DNA from: Sternotherus odoratus
Lineage: Eukaryota > Chordata > Testudines > Kinosternidae
Assembly (NCBI GenBank): GCA_032164245.1
Contig: JAVMKO010000005.1
Coordinates: 39,708,133-39,772,132, forward strand
Length of the DNA stretch: 64,000 nt
Direction: 5' to 3'
Part shown: positions 46,880 to 59,366 of the stretch, piece after piece
Layout: each line of letters starts with the position of its first letter
Position numbering within the stretch: position 1 is the stretch's first letter
The notes under the pieces: generated by a model
What the model was told of the DNA's origin: nothing
What the model saw: only the letters and a program-made list of their open reading frames with translations
The model's database searches: none
Program-made: the position numbers and the translations under genes

Positions 46880-47092
46880 AGTAGACCCTTAACAGGTTTT
46901 CAGTGGTTATTGGAAGAACAAGTGAGTAGTTATAAATCAGATATAGCACGATACAGTATAAGAGAAATTTTTGTTTAAGGGTTCCTATACATCATATGGA
47001 TTACAGTTAATTTTGATTTGTTACAAGAAAAATCTAGTGAGGCTCAAAAGAAACACAATTTCTGATCATACTGCTAGCCCATGGCCCTGATT

Positions 47093-47202
47093 CTGTCATC
47101 CTTACGTGTTTGAAAAATTACCATACTAAATAGCTCTATTTATTTCAATTGGACTATTCAGGAATGAAAGTACTACTCAATGTAAGGGTGGCAAAATCAG
47201 GC
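47093..47202. mobile_element. short palindromic MITE
   Basis: GGCCCTGATTCTGTCATCCT on the left pairs imperfectly with GTAAGGGTGGCAAAATCAGGC on the right, about 110 bp. Non-coding. Confidence 0.45.
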
Positions 47203-47424
47203 TGCCTAAGATCAAAACTGAGATATACTGATTTATACCAGCTGAGGAGCTGAACCCTAATTTTTACATGTGGTGTGTGGTCTAGATTGATTTGTTTCTT
47301 GGTTGGTTTTTTGTTTGTTTGTTTTTGTTTCTGAACCAAGGAACTGAAAAACAAATATATTTTGATTGCCCATTCTACCTCACTGTCTCTCTGGGAGCAC
47401 TAGGCATTCTTTTATAGCATATAG

Positions 47425-47520
47425 GGGCCCAATCCTGTAAAATGCTATCACTTCTTATTGCTGAGCCCCAGTGATTTAAGATGACGTAGAGGGGGCTCAG
47501 TAACTCACAGGATTGGGCCC
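47425..47520. mobile_element. short palindromic MITE
   Basis: GGGCCCAATCCTGTAAAATG pairs with TCACAGGATTGGGCCC over 96 bp. The flanks read ATA and TAC. Confidence 0.55.
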
Positions 47521-49277
47521 TACATAAAGAGGGCCATTTCAACAGTTGACTAAAAACCGACACACATGTTAGGTTTTTAATGTACAGATCGGCTGGCTTT
47601 GCAGGCCATGAGAGACTGGACTTTTACTTAATGAATCCTAAAAAGACTCCCTGGATAAATACTCCTTTTTACTGGAATATTCCTCAGTTATTCAGAAAGC
47701 TGGGTGCATCTAAGGTACAAATACCAACTGAACTGAGCTGACTTTTTTCCCCATATGGACATTGATGTATTAAGTCCATTTCAAAAGGCTTAAAATCTGG
47801 AGAAAGCTGGCCACTCAAACAGATGTTGAGAGTCAAGACTTCAAGGTTTTATTTACTGTTCTGTCTCTAGCTTATTTTGTGACCTTGACAAGTCATGTAA
47901 CCTCTTTATCCCATTTTTAAAATATAAAATAGGGATAATAATCATTTCTTTCCTCAAAAGAGCATTTTAAGTGTAGTTAATTTTTGAGATCCTCTAATGA
48001 AAAGTGCTACATAAATACAGATTGTTACTTATAAGGTATAATTACTTTGTGGCCAAAAAATCATGGTAAACCCTTTCAACAGAGAACATGAAAATCCCTT
48101 TAGCAAAAATCTCCTCCTTACTCTAATAGATGCCAGCTACTAAGTTGTCATTAATCTAAAGTAGTTCATATTTTTAAAGATATTTTCAGCTTAAAGCTGT
48201 TAAAACAAAGGATGAACATTAGCGATTTTCAAACATTCTGCAATATATTTTCCCATTTCTGGTACATATACAAATACAAAACCAATATATAGTTATAGCA
48301 GCTTTTCATGGCATTTTTAGGTTAGGAGATAGAGGATTTTGTTTTCATATAAGTGAAGTTTCCAAAGCTTGCTAGGTTTATAGCTTGATCAGGATTCGTT
48401 TTCTGAACCTGAGGCTTCATAAACAGAAGGGGAAAAACTCAAGTGAGGGGAGGAAGGAGCCATTGGGTATATTTTTCTGATAAAATACAAAAGAATATAA
48501 TTTGGGTTTATGTAGCATTTTTCACACTGAAAAGCATTTTCAAGGCATTTCACTGAGAAATAAATTGCAGTAACTGGCTAGGTGAATTCAACAAACTTTG
48601 TATGCTCAGTAACAGCTAATACCTAGCCTTGGAAATTAGACCCACTTTTGTTGAGAGAAGTAACATAAGCAGAGACACTCATGCAATTTACACGTTTGCC
48701 ACACAGAGGAAATAGATTAGCTGGTACGTGAGAAAAGTCCTCCTTTGGTTGTTTATTTTTGTTTAATAAATGATGTGAAAGATCTGATTCAAAGAGCAGG
48801 AATTCTGTTAGCCAGGCCTTTTGATTTGAAATGTCATTGCCATTCCGTATTAAAGCTGACTTAGATAATTTTCTAAAGTCATTGACCAGACCTGCTTAGT
48901 CACATGCAAGCTGCACTCTCAATTCTGTATAAACATTTGTTGCAGGATGGCATCTCTTGCTTTCTAAGGGTAATTAATGAACATGGATAATTGGAGTTAA
49001 TGAGCTGATGTGGTTTCTGTGAAACCCTGAGGCTTGTCTACCCTACAGAGTTTTGTTGTTGCAAGTTATGCACTATGCTCCTTGGTGCTCTAGCATCAAC
49101 AGTGAGAGCAGTGCACTGTGAGTAGCTATCCCACTGTGTTACTTGCCACCTTCTGCAGCTAGGAGTTGCATCATGGGTGCAGGCTCAACGTCCCATGATG
49201 CAGTTCTTTCTGTCCCAGCATTCACATCATTTTTCAATGGCCCCTTTTTACTGTGCACCCGCCATCTGTCTGAAAGG

Positions 49278-49620
49278 ATGGATCCCGCACTGCTTTCTAT
49301 TGATGTGGTCACTGTTATGAACACATCATGGATGGTCATGCAGTATATCATGAACTCCAAATTTGAACAGGAATCAGGGTTGCCTGACCTTCAGCATACC
49401 ATGGAAAGAAACAACACCAGATATATTTTTTGACATTCACAGAGCAGCTGAACATGATGGATTATCGCTTTTGGGCTCGGGAAACAAGCTCTGAATGGTG
49501 GGATTGCATCATTATGCAGGTCTGGGATGATGAGCAGTGGCTGCAAAACTGTCGGATGTGGAAAGCCACCTTCCAGGAACTGTGTGCTAAGCTCGCCCCA
49601 GTACTGCAGCAGGTCGGGGT
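49278..49620 (+). pseudogene. Harbinger transposase N-terminus, frameshifted
   Basis: ATG at 49278 reads MDPALLSIDVV and breaks at a stop near 49431. A shifted frame then gives YRFWARETSSEWWDCIIMQV followed by WDDEQWLQNCRMWKATFQEL. The second stretch aligns with RRFWTRETSTDWWDRIVLWV of the large Harbinger. Sequence after about 49620 no longer matches a transposase. Confidence 0.8.
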
Positions 49621-49784
49621 TGGGTGTTCAAGGTGGGGGAAAGGGTCTAGGTTGTTTTTTAAGGGGATCGGTGCAAGCGACTAGGGACAATATTGTAAAT
49701 TCTGCCACCATTTTCCACAGGTAGGTTATCATAACCAATATTTCACTCCTGAGGGTAAGCAAGGGTGCATCTCTTTTACCCATG

Positions 49785-50022
49785 TGACTTCAGACTCGGT
49801 CCCTATGCCGCTTGCCTGTGTGCTGCTTTGGTCCCTGCACAAGTGATTGCCAATTGGCATGGGAAAGTTTCCTACAATGAAGAAAGGAACAAAGCAGCTC
49901 TGACAAGGAACCTTCAGCAGAGGATTGGCAAGTATCTACACAAAAGTTTCCTAGAGATCTCTCTGGAGGATTCCTGTGAAATCTCAGTGTGCAAGAACAT
50001 ACTGGTCCCCCATGTTACTTAG
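49785..50022 (+). pseudogene. third Harbinger ORF, second copy
   Basis: An open stretch ending at TAG 50020-50022 with GPYAACLCAALVP, NWHGKVSYNEERNKAALTRN and YLHKSFLEISLEDS. It aligns to residues of the ORF at 27596-27886 without gaps (31 of 64 identical by hand). An acceptor-like ttttccacag lies upstream at 49711-49720. The C-terminal end is changed compared with copy 1. As in copy 1 it sits just beyond the donor of the minus-strand partner exon, that is, inside its intron. It may be intact or decayed; I cannot tell. Confidence 0.55.
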
Positions 50023-50163
50023 CTGCGCAGGGGACTGTATAGCACACTCAAACACAGCTAGTCTTGTACATTTCTTTCCCTTCACTCACTTCTAGAATAT
50101 ACAGAGCAAAGGACAGCTCTACCTCATATAACCAAGCAGCAGCAACTCAAGAAGATCACTTAC

Positions 50164-50703
50164 CAAAGCTCTCCTCTCCTGTATCATGCGCACCAGAGAT
50201 GGACTGCTGGGACTGGATAGACCCCACTGGAATGGAAAAGGGGTCCTGACTCTCTGTGTCACCAGATGACCCTGACATGTGCTACACATTATCTTCCATC
50301 TCGACCTCCTCATCCAAGAGTTTGTCCTTGCATTGAGTTCACTGTCCATTGCCTCCATCCCCACCAAATTATCAATGGGGCTCTTGGTGGTGGAGGTAGG
50401 GTTGCTGCTAGGGATGGCATATGGCTCCTTATAGAAGTGGCAGGCCTTCAGCACAGCACCAGAGCGATGGTTTGTCTCCCATGCCTTCTGGTATGCCTGC
50501 CTGTTCCTGGGGTGGATGCTTGTGTACCTGGATGCAGGGAAAGAGAGTTTGAATTGCTGATAAGAGCAGTCAGAATGGGCATTCTGGGATATCTTCTGGA
50601 GGCCATTTACAGCACAGTGTCTACACGGACACCAAGCACAGTGTCTACATTGACACTTTGTCAATATAACGTAGCCCACAAAAATCTCTACACCTCTCGT
50701 CAA
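50164..50703 (-). pseudogene. Myb-like Harbinger partner, exon 1, degraded
   Basis: Minus-strand frame with NRQAYQKAWETNHRSGAVLK and ACHFYKEPYAI, corresponding to KQAFQKAKEANGRSGGAPWT and FYNELNQI in the larger element. It ends at a consensus donor GTAAGT (complement at 50158-50163). The Myb-repeat part upstream is not recognisable. Confidence 0.6.
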
Positions 50704-52991
50704 GGTGGTTTTATTTTATCGGCAATGGTGTTTCTGTAGCAAGTTGATTTTTTAGAATTTTGTCAGCAGATGGAGCATTGTAGTGTGCATACCTCCACTG
50801 TTTTGTCAACAAAACCTGACTTTTGTCAACAAAACTGTGTAGTGTAGGTAAGGTCTTAGTGCTTCTAGGCTTAGAAATCTCCTGCTGACAGATACCTTCT
50901 CAGAGAAATGTGACCCTAACTCATCAGGGCCAGTGGCAGAGGTGGTAAACCAATGTAATATTTAAGTAAAATATTTTCAAGACAGTAACATTTTCATCAT
51001 TAAAGTGAAGAACTTAATTCAGTAGTTTAAGCTTCTGATTTTGGAATAACTAGACTCTCTGCAATCACAGATTCAATACCTGATCAAGTTAACTCCCCAA
51101 CCCTTCTCTGTGCCAAAGTACATACATTTTCTCTTGTACTCTTTACTGTGGGGAACACCTTATTTTTAAAAAGGTTCTGTTTGCTCTGCATTAACATTAC
51201 AGACCCCAAGCCATTTTTTGGAAATGCAGTTGCACCAGTGTGCTTGACTAAAATACCTTCTCCCCTCATTGTTTTTTCATTCTGGTGTCAATCACAGTAT
51301 CTAAGCTGTCTATATCTTATGGATTTCCTTTATATATACCTATGTAAAGCATCTTGGAATGTAAGATGCTATGTAAATATCAAATATTGTTATTAAACCA
51401 GACTAGGGACTGATTTGCAATCTGTCACTAGAACTCTGATTTGCAGAATCAGTCTTCAGCAAAACAGGGTCACCAGCAAGAGGCTCCAGAATACCTAAGT
51501 ATAATTAGTAAAATGTATTTCCGGAAAAACATTTATAGATGTAAATTAATTCCTCTCACCTTATGAAGTGTTCTGAAGAAAATGCTTGCAGTTTTCACTA
51601 AGGACTGACCAGGAGCAAGTTCAAAGCAAATAACCAACTCTGCCCTACTTTTCTCTTTCATGTCAACAGACTGTTACATTTCTTTAATAGTCGCATAGCA
51701 AGTGCATAAATGGCTCAGTCTGCATTTTGAGCAATGAGACTGATTAGAAATGCATCATTGCTTTCCCATCATTGTGGGTTGCTTGGTATTAAGTTTAACA
51801 ACTTAAGAAAAGTTAGGTAAAATGCTTGAGGGTCTTCAGAAACCTCTGGTGTCAGTTTCCATATGACAGTTCCCTCCCTCTCTCCACCATTAATTAACCT
51901 TGGCATTTTCAGATCTCTAATTGTGAGATGCTTCAGGCTGGAAACTTCATGGAGCTACACAGTGGGAGTGGGGATAATGCAGCAAGAAGGAAGCCCTGCA
52001 TATAGATTCCTGTTCATAAACAACTCCCAACAGAAGTCTCAGCAAAATAATATAGCACCGTATCTAATATTAAGTGCTAAAGAGTTATACTTGTCACCAG
52101 CAAAAAGTGAGAAAAAGACAAGGCTGAAAGCTTGTACTGTTTATCCATACAGTGGATTTAGGAAGGGGGTTAAGGAACATTTCAGTTTGGGTGTAGACTA
52201 CAAGACAGACAGCGCATTTATGACAGATACAGAAGTATTTCCCTCACTGCCTCTTTCATTCTGGTTAATAAACAGATTTAAATGCATCAGCTTCTCCAAG
52301 TACTGAAATGGAAAAAAACGTGCTTCCAAACAGACTCTGCACTGCTGGATAGTCATTCCATTACTTCATTATTTAGGTTATTTTGGGCTGCTTAACACAA
52401 TATTTGCCTGAAAGGGTTTGATTTTTTGTTCTTTAACCATACACATTTTTCACACAGTATTAGCATGCGGTATCCTTCAGTATGCTATATGGAAAATCAA
52501 CTTAAAAAGTGAATCTTTAGAAGTGACAGTAAAAAATAAAAAAATGAAAAAACACACGCTCTCTAGTTTCCTTTTGTTAAGGAACATAAACACTTTAGAG
52601 TTGACTGCATTCGATTTTAAAGCTGATTTTCCCACACCAGGAGTAAATACTAGAAAAGTGGACTAGAAGCTATCCAATTTAAAGCAATAAGGGTTTGACA
52701 GATTGTTACCCCCAATACCCTAGCATCTGTATTTCTGGATATAATCATCTGCTCTGAAAGCACTTGAAAACAAGATGATGAAAAATTGGCAGGCATTTCT
52801 AGTGCTCTCTCCCTAGCACTCCTGCATGGAGTCTGCAAGCTAGCCAGGAATCCCAGCAGAAAGAAATGTATTAATTCTCACCCACTCCATCTCAGCAGAG
52901 GTCTGAATTACAAACAGATCTCCAAAACAAAGAACAGCTTTTGCTTTTGTTACAGTAATAATAAACATTAGTTTTGTCGTGAAAAGAATTA

Positions 52992-53290
52992 CAGTAGACT
53001 TTCGATTATCCAGGATGATAGGGAAAAAATTAATTCTGGTTAATAAAATCCTGGATAATCACCATCCATAGGAAATATGGGGGAGGGTTGCTTCATCAGC
53101 CACCCTGCACGGGGAGGAAGAGTATGTTGGTCCACTGGCTGCCCTGTGCCCTGGTGGGTTTTTTTCTTTTGTGCTTGGGGCGGCAACAAAGCCAGAGCCG
53201 GCCCTGCGAGTTACACATTTATTTATTTATTGACATCCTGGTTAACCCACATCCTGGTTAACCCAATCCTGGATAATCAAGAGTCTACTA
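52992..53290 (-). mobile_element. Tigger-like MITE, copy 2 (inverted)
   Basis: Ends CAGTAGACTTTCGATTATCC and the complement of TAGTAGACTCTTGATTATCC, flanked by TA at 52990-52991 and 53291-53292. Same family as 37674-37971, in opposite orientation and nearly equal length (299 and 298 bp). Confidence 0.88.
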
Positions 53291-53680
53291 TACTTGAATT
53301 TAATTTTCTATTAATTGCTACAAAATATAATTTTTAAAGCATACTAGAGACAGTGAATTAGGTGTTATTGATCATTGGTTAAACTTACCTGGATCATTCC
53401 AAATCAGATGACTCAGCAAAAGAGTGTGAGGTTATTTTCCCATTCCCTTCACTCCCCCATAATAATGCAAATATTAATTCCAAATTCAGATTTAATACTA
53501 ACAACCCTCTGATTTAATGCATTGTTGGTCAAATATTTTTTTTATTATTATTAACTTGCTGCTTGGAATGAGTTGGGCTTCAGTCAAAATCTTGAAGAAC
53601 AAAGTCAGTCAGTTCCCTTCATAGAGGCACCATATCTTTGATGTGGTGTTTAAACATTTGCCTCCTCTCTCTCATTTTAG

Positions 53681-53805
53681 GTGATATACGTAATGACTTG
53701 TACCTGACACTTGAGAAGGGGGATTTTGAGAGAGGCGGGAAGAGTGTGCAGAAGAACATTGAAGTGACCATGTATGTTCTTTATGCAGATGGAGAGATCC
53801 TGAAG
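53681..53805 (+). CDS. DOCK3: DOCK3 internal exon 6 of 10 (start of DHR-1)
   Basis: The acceptor is cattttag ending at 53680 and the donor gtaagc starts at 53806. The 125 nt complete a Gly codon and read DIRNDLYLTLEKGDFERGGK followed by NIEVTMYVLYADGEILK, ending in phase 0. This is the first part of the C2-like DHR-1 domain, which in DOCK proteins binds phosphatidylinositol 3,4,5-trisphosphate and helps bring the protein to membranes. Basic residues around ERGGKSVQK are visible. Confidence 0.92.
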
Positions 53806-54529
53806 GTAAGCAAATAAGTTTGTTTCCATGCTGAGTTACATCATTACCACCCTACTTGTTCCATGTACGTCTTCTCTTGCCTTCTCTAATACCCTGGAAA
53901 GTTTTGAATAAAATGATTTCCTTCAACTTTTTGGGCCTTTTGGGTTCTTTATTTACTTCCATACTATGATCAAGAGATTCAACTACTAGGCTTGAATTAA
54001 TTTAGGGCAATTTTTCTAGCAAGGAAATAATGGTAAACCTCTGAATTTGTGGACTTGGACAAAACATTAATAAACATTAAGTTAAAAGCTAATTTAGTTA
54101 AATTTTTCACTCATAGCGGATCAAAACTCAAGAATTCCGTGCCAGTGGTGGGAGGAGAGAAGGGTGTGGCTGACTAAACTGGAGTGAATAGCATTGTACT
54201 CTGATGTGTGGGATCAAAGCACTGCTCAGGTTTGGCCCAGCTGCCCCTCTGTTAATGATGAAGGGGCGGCAGGGCCAAATGTGAATGGCACTGTAACCCT
54301 GTGCACCAAGTCGCAATGCCCTGAATGGGGAGCCAAGCCCAGCTCTGGGAAAGGAGCCACTGCTGCAGGGTGTGTGAGACAGGCTCACAATTTTTAGTGT
54401 CTAGCAAAAGTTATGAAGTTAAGCTCCCAGGCTCGTCTTTTGAAAGTGTTGTACAAGTTTCCTTTGAGGATGGGGACCAAATATGTCACTCTATATCTGA
54501 CTGACTAGACACTGGATTTATAGCTTAAT

Positions 54530-54840
54530 AAAATAATCTATTACCCACTAACAATCCTCTCCCCTTTCCTTTCCTTCCTATGACTGGAGAGTTGCTAACC
54601 GACCATTTCATCTTGAATGCTCCCTTGAAATGTGTGTTAGCTACTATTGCTAAACAATCTGTTGCACCTTGTATTTAGCTGTGACATTCTGAGTGAGTTT
54701 CCCAGACCTATAGAAGAGCTCTGTGTAAACTTATCTCTCTCACCAACCAGAAGTTACTCCAATAAAAGATATTACCTTACCCACCATGTCTCTCTGATAT
54801 CTGGAACCAACACAGCTACAACAACACTGCATACAAAAAT
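54530..54840 (+). mobile_element. retroelement tail (aataaaagatattacc family)
   Basis: Contains tttccttcctatgactggag, cccttgaaatgtgtgttagc, ttgtatttagctgtgacatt and aataaaagatattaccttac. Recurring blocks of this kind suggest a SINE- or Penelope-like tail; class uncertain. The part 54540-54690 recurs inverted at 57094-57262. Confidence 0.5.
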
Positions 54841-56614
54841 ATAAGTAAGGATGATAGACTTGGGCCTTTAGGGAGAGATTGAGATGTCCTTAAAATTATT
54901 GTGTTGTCCCACTGAAATCTGTAGAAGGCATTGTATTCAAATTTGAATTATTTCCAAAGTCAACAAGTTTGGTGGTTTCAGTCTAATTTTAGTGGAAATT
55001 TCTTCACACTACTTTGTAATTTAGCACCCCTTATCACAACCAGTAATCTCTGTTCAGAATAGACATAGACCAGGAACAGCAAAATATATTTCGAATTGGA
55101 ACTGTGGTGCTTTGACAGTGAGAGGAACTTGCGCAGTTTTGCTCAATTACTTTATGCTTGGAACAGAGAATTGCTATCAGTCTCTCCATTAAGCACTAAA
55201 AGTTATTAAATTCACCCTATAATTAATTAAAAGAAACTTGGTGAAGAAAATGGCTGCAACCCACTGCGTAAGCAGTCTCAAGGAACTCAGGTGATCCTTC
55301 TGGGAAAGCAAATATAAACACTGAAGATATTAGATCAAGCAGCTCTTCCAGAAACTCCTTACTATTAATGTTTACAATAAAAAATTATGAATCTTTAATG
55401 CATTCTTTTGCATTTTCTTTCCTATTATGTTGAATTATTGCAGCTGAAGTTCCCTGGCTGACAGTGTCTTTGTAGCAGCAGCTTCTACTGTTTAATATCA
55501 AAATCCTATCTGACCCTGAGTGATATCTCCTTCACTCCTGATGGGAAATGGCAGGGATGTTACAAGTATACAATTAAAAGCCCACTTGCTCTAAATGGCC
55601 AAAATGAAGATTAACTAGACCACATGTATGAAGTGTAAACTAAAATACCTTGAAATTTTGCAAATAGTTTGAAACAAAAGCAGAATGATTCTAAAAATAA
55701 AAGACAAAACAATATTAATTTAGTATGATACTGAAAACACCTAGGTCAATAAACCCCTGTAGGTTTTTGGCGAACGGATGCCTACACATCTTAAAAACCA
55801 TTACAGAGATGAGACTATTAAAGTGATAGATCACATCATTCTCGGAGATCTTCACCTAAATTAAGAGGAAGACCTTGAATGCAAACTTTCTTTGTCTAAT
55901 CTTTACAGCATTTTGGAGGCTGACACAAACTGGAAACCTGATATTTGAGGAGCTGGTTTTCAGGGTTTTTCTATAGATTTACAACACCAGAATACACTTA
56001 ATAGTTCAACTGTCTTCTACAAGGACGAGGATATTCGTATGCAACAATAAGTTACCCCACTAAATTAACAGTAATCCCAGATAGCTTGTCTCGTTTGCTT
56101 TAACTTTGGCAGATGAATTGGCAAAATTTTTACATCACGCAGAAAACTCGACAGTGAACAAAGAGATGAGAGAGGATTAGTCTCCAAATTGAATGCCGTA
56201 TAGTGTGTTTCTCTTATGTGATGGTGATTATTTTTGCATATTAGCGATCGGCATTTTAGAAGTGGTCTAAATTCAGTTCAATAGATGTTAAATTTGATAT
56301 GTTTCATGCTGGTATTCTGAAGTAATAAACTATAAAGATATTCAGATTAAAGGGGGCAGAGTTCTGCTCTCTTGTGGGCTATTATTGCACTAAGCTGGAT
56401 ATTTTGCTTACTTGTTATTAGGTATATCACATCCCATAGTCCATATCCGACAGTGTTTCCTATTTAGGAATCCTCAGTTGTTGTTAATCAGTTCCTTTTT
56501 TGAACAGCTGCTTGAACATTTGAAATGCTCTGTAAATTAGGGAACATTCTTTGAATTTTGTATATGTAGAAGCATGTGATATAACAATAAGCACTTAGCA
56601 AAATTATTGATCAT

Positions 56615-57093
56615 TGTGACAGAGTCAAACCTCACAGCTGTAAGAGAGTGGTGAAAGGCATGTGTATCAATCCTATAATGGGGAAAGCCCTTTTTCTTTG
56701 AACTGAAAAGACATTGACTCAGGTTAATTAGCGACACTTGAGTCCAATTAAGGGCTGCTGGTGACCTTTAAAGACCACTCTTCCAGTGAGAGAGTGGGAG
56801 GAGGGAGAAGAAACAAGCTGCAGCAGGAAGAAAAGGGTTATCCTAGGTGAGAAGGCTGGTCTCCATACATGGGAAACATTGAATTTACTTTGGTTTGGGC
56901 GAAGGGCTAGTAACTAGAAACCAGCATAATAAGTGAATACTCTAGTCAGGGGTCAAGGAGATGTATTTCTTTTGTATTATGGGGTTCTTTTCCTTAAGAG
57001 AACTACTCTAACCTACCCTGATCTTGTAAATATTGTAAATAAGCCAAGTTAAGAATTTAAAAACCTCCAGAGTAGGACTGACTTACTCAAGCC
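56615..57093. mobile_element. possible solo LTR
   Basis: Begins TGTGACAGAGTC and lies against the 57094 retroelement tail. Composition and a stretch like aagagaactactctaaccta resemble LTR sequence. No reliable target duplication or matching 3' end was found, so this is tentative. Confidence 0.25.
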
Positions 57094-57262
57094 CTACCTC
57101 AGAATGTCACAGCTAAATACAAGGTGGAATAGATTGTTTAGCATTAGTAGCTAACACACATTTCAAGGGACCATTCAAGATGAAATGGTCGGTTAGCAAC
57201 GCTCCAGTCATAGGAAGGAAAGAAAAGAGGAAGGGGTTGTTGGTGGGTAATATATTTTAATA
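57094..57262 (-). mobile_element. retroelement tail, inverted copy
   Basis: The reverse complement matches 54540-54690 closely: tttccttcctatgactggag, cgaccatttcatcttgaatg, cccttgaaatgtgtgttagc and gctgtgacattctgag. The two form a 2.4 kb-spaced inverted repeat in one intron. Confidence 0.65.
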
Positions 57263-57762
57263 AGGAAGAATTGAAAGAAGACAGTGCCAGAGGACACTGA
57301 ATGATCTGGCATCAGCTGGGATGAAGTACTAAAACAAGTAGTGAGTGACCATAATCAGTGGAGGAATTGGACTTTCCAATTTGTCAGCAGCTCAGGAGGA
57401 ACCAAGATCAAAGGTGAGGTTTCTCTCTTTCTACATGTCCCCTCCACCATACAGAAGATTTCTGTATATGATGTGGCAGAGCACATTTTTGTGACATCAG
57501 CCTCAGCATTTCTCTCCTTCTGATCTGTTCATTAATATATCTCCTGTACTTACTTGATGCAAGGGGAAAACTAAACAATAATCTGAGGAAAAAGGAAAGC
57601 AAACAAATTCTGTTTGAATGCTGCTTGAGACACAGGTCCCAGAGCTGTATCTCTGAGCCAAAACACAGTCTAAAAATCTCCCATCAAAAAACGTCAGATT
57701 CCTTTGCATCCAGGATTCTCTTTCTATCTCTGTCCTTGTGTTTTGCAGAAAGGTATGAATTC

Positions 57763-58250
57763 CAGTGGTTCTCAAACTTTTTGTAGTGGTGACCCCTTTC
57801 CCACACCGGGCCTCTAAGCACGACCCCCCTTGGGGTCAGGCGGGGAGGGGGCGTGGCATGCCTGCAGCCCACTGCAGCAGGGGCTGGGATGGGGGTGTTC
57901 CAGCAGCCCCCCCCCCCCCGAGGTCAGTGGGGGGAGGGGTTCCAGCAGCCCCCAGAGGCCAGTGGGGGGGGGGGTTCCAGCAGCCCCACGGAGGCGCCAA
58001 CAACCCACCGCAGCAGGGGCTGGGCACACGGGGGTGCCAGAAGCCCACCTCAGCAGGGGCCGGGTCAGAAACGTGGCAGTGCTGGCAGCCCGCCGCAGCA
58101 GGAGCCGCAGCCGGGACCAGCCTTATGGGTGCACCGGCAGCCCACTGCAGCAGCATTGTTCGGGGCCAGCTGCTGGCACGAGGGGCTCGTGACCCCCACA
58201 GAACTGGCTCGCGACCCCCAGAGGGGTCCTGACCCCCACTTTGAGAACCA
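57763..58250. mobile_element. non-autonomous hAT element with GC-rich repeats
   Basis: Left end CAGTGGTTCTCAAACTTTT. The right end is the complement of TGGTTCTCAAAGTGGGGG. Flanks ATGAATTC (57755-57762) and ATGAATTA (58251-58258) give an 8-bp duplication with one mismatch. The core repeats cagcagcccccc and gcagcaggggctggg units. Ends relate it to 17775-18560. Confidence 0.75.
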
Positions 58251-58333
58251 ATGAATTATACAGAGAAAAAAAGACACTCGATTTCAGTAACCTCAGCATG
58301 AGGCGCTCACAGTGTAATAAAATGACTTGTGTA

Positions 58334-58456
58334 TAGGGTGTCCAGATAGCAAGTGTAAAAAATCAGGATGGGGGTGGGGAGTAATAGGTGCCTATATAAG
58401 AAAAAGCCCCCAAAATAGTGACTGTCCCTATAAAATTAGGACATCTGGTCACCCTA
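58334..58456. mobile_element. 123-bp hAT MITE (TAGGGTGWCC ends), copy 2
   Basis: Ends TAGGGTGTCCAGA and the complement of TAGGGTGACCAGA, flanked by perfect 8-bp copies of CTTGTGTA at 58326-58333 and 58457-58464. Matches 8946-9069 throughout (cctatataagaaaaag, gactgtccctataaaatt). Confidence 0.88.
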
Positions 58457-58506
58457 CTTGTGTAGCAGTGTGATGTCTTTTATTCTTTCTTTTGTGTTTC
58501 TTCCAG

Positions 58507-58669
58507 GACTGTGTCAGTTTAGGCTCAGGAGAGCCAAACAGAAGTGCATACCACTCTTTTGTCCTCTACCACAGTAACAGCCCTCGTTGGGGGGAAATTA
58601 TCAAGCTACCCATCCCCATTGACAGGTTTCGTGGGTCTCACCTTCGCTTTGAGTTCAGGCATTGCTCCA
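58507..58669 (+). CDS. DOCK3: DOCK3 internal exon 7 of 10 (DHR-1)
   Basis: The acceptor is ttccag ending at 58506 and the donor gtgagt starts at 58670. The 163 nt begin in phase 0 with DCVSLGSGEPNRSAYHSFVL and continue through NSPRWGEIIKLPIPIDRFRG to FEFRHCS, leaving one base. These are the central strands of DHR-1. The YHSFVLYHSNSPRW stretch is highly characteristic of DOCK-B proteins. Confidence 0.93.
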
Positions 58670-58786
58670 GTGAGTGCACCATAATCCTTTGTCCAAAACA
58701 AATCTAAAAATGATGATTTCTTCTTATTATAAATTGAGGATTAGAATGCCATGTCACTGGAAGAAGGAACCTTAAAATATCCAATG

Positions 58787-58905
58787 AAGTGAGCTATAGT
58801 CCACGAAAGCTTATGCTGAAATAAACTAGTTAGTCTCTAAGGTGCTACAAGTATTCTTCACTTTCTTTACAGATACAGACTAACATGGCTGCTATTCTTA
58901 AATAA
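58787..58905 (+). mobile_element. Penelope-like tail
   Basis: Contains ccacgaaagcttatgctgaa, ttagtctctaaggtgctaca and cagactaacatggctgctat, the complement of the tail at 42490-42900. Confidence 0.6.
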
Positions 58906-59366
58906 GTACAATGTTAAGAATCCTGGTGCTTTCAAGAGTTATTAGGAGAATAGAAAAAGGGGGCCTAGATTAGAACATGCAGTTCAGGACAACAGACTCC
59001 CATGTTTTCCTGTTGTTTTCTTTGATGTATTGTCTTTACAAGTTGTGCATATGATTTACTCTGGTCAACACAATCTTGATAAAGGCTTGTCTGATTTACA
59101 TTTGTAGAAACTAATTTTGTGGTCAATAACATAAACTGAGACCTAATACAGTGTGTGTGCATCTATTTACCTCTCTCTCTAATCTATAAATAGATATAAA
59201 AATGAATCCTGATGTGGTTTTGTGGATTGGTTATTAGAAATACAGAGAGGCTAAGGAGTGAGTGTGTAGTACAGAGAGTGGGGGGGGGGGGGAATTATAC
59301 ACACACACAGAGACACACGTAGCATATGCAGAAATGTTTCATGATGTTCTTTATTTCCTGTTACAG

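Larger units (their letters stand above)
49031..50855. mobile_element. degraded, internally deleted Harbinger-type element
   Basis: Ends GGCTTGTCTACCCTACAGAG and the complement of GACCTTACCTACACTACACA. The flanks are TGA and TTA, a decayed three-base target. The order matches the large Harbinger: transposase N-terminus on +, third ORF on +, Myb-like partner exon 1 on -. The transposase catalytic part and the partner's exon 2 are deleted. Confidence 0.75.
41260..53680 (+). other. intron between exons 5 and 6 (12421 bp)
   Basis: Holds a Penelope-like remnant with a Harbinger MITE in it, three small MITEs, a degraded Harbinger and a Tigger-like MITE. The parts 41260-42480, 43430-46765, 46885-47090, 47525-49025, 50860-52985 and 53295-53680 show no recognisable feature. 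Confidence 0.6.
53806..58506 (+). other. intron between exons 6 and 7 (4701 bp)
   Basis: Contains an inverted pair of retroelement tails, an LTR-like stretch, a hAT element and a small hAT MITE. The parts 53806-54530 and 54845-56610 show nothing recognisable apart from a moderately GC-rich patch at 54120-54400. Confidence 0.6.

Noticed and set aside
56615..57111. Solo LTR with TGTGAC...GTCACA ends
   Set aside because: The apparent right end (agaatgtcacagc) belongs to the adjacent inverted retroelement tail, so the symmetric ends are misleading; kept only as a low-confidence LTR-like stretch.
57814..58254. Several 70-155 codon frames on both strands
   Set aside because: Repetitive core of a hAT element; no frame stands out.
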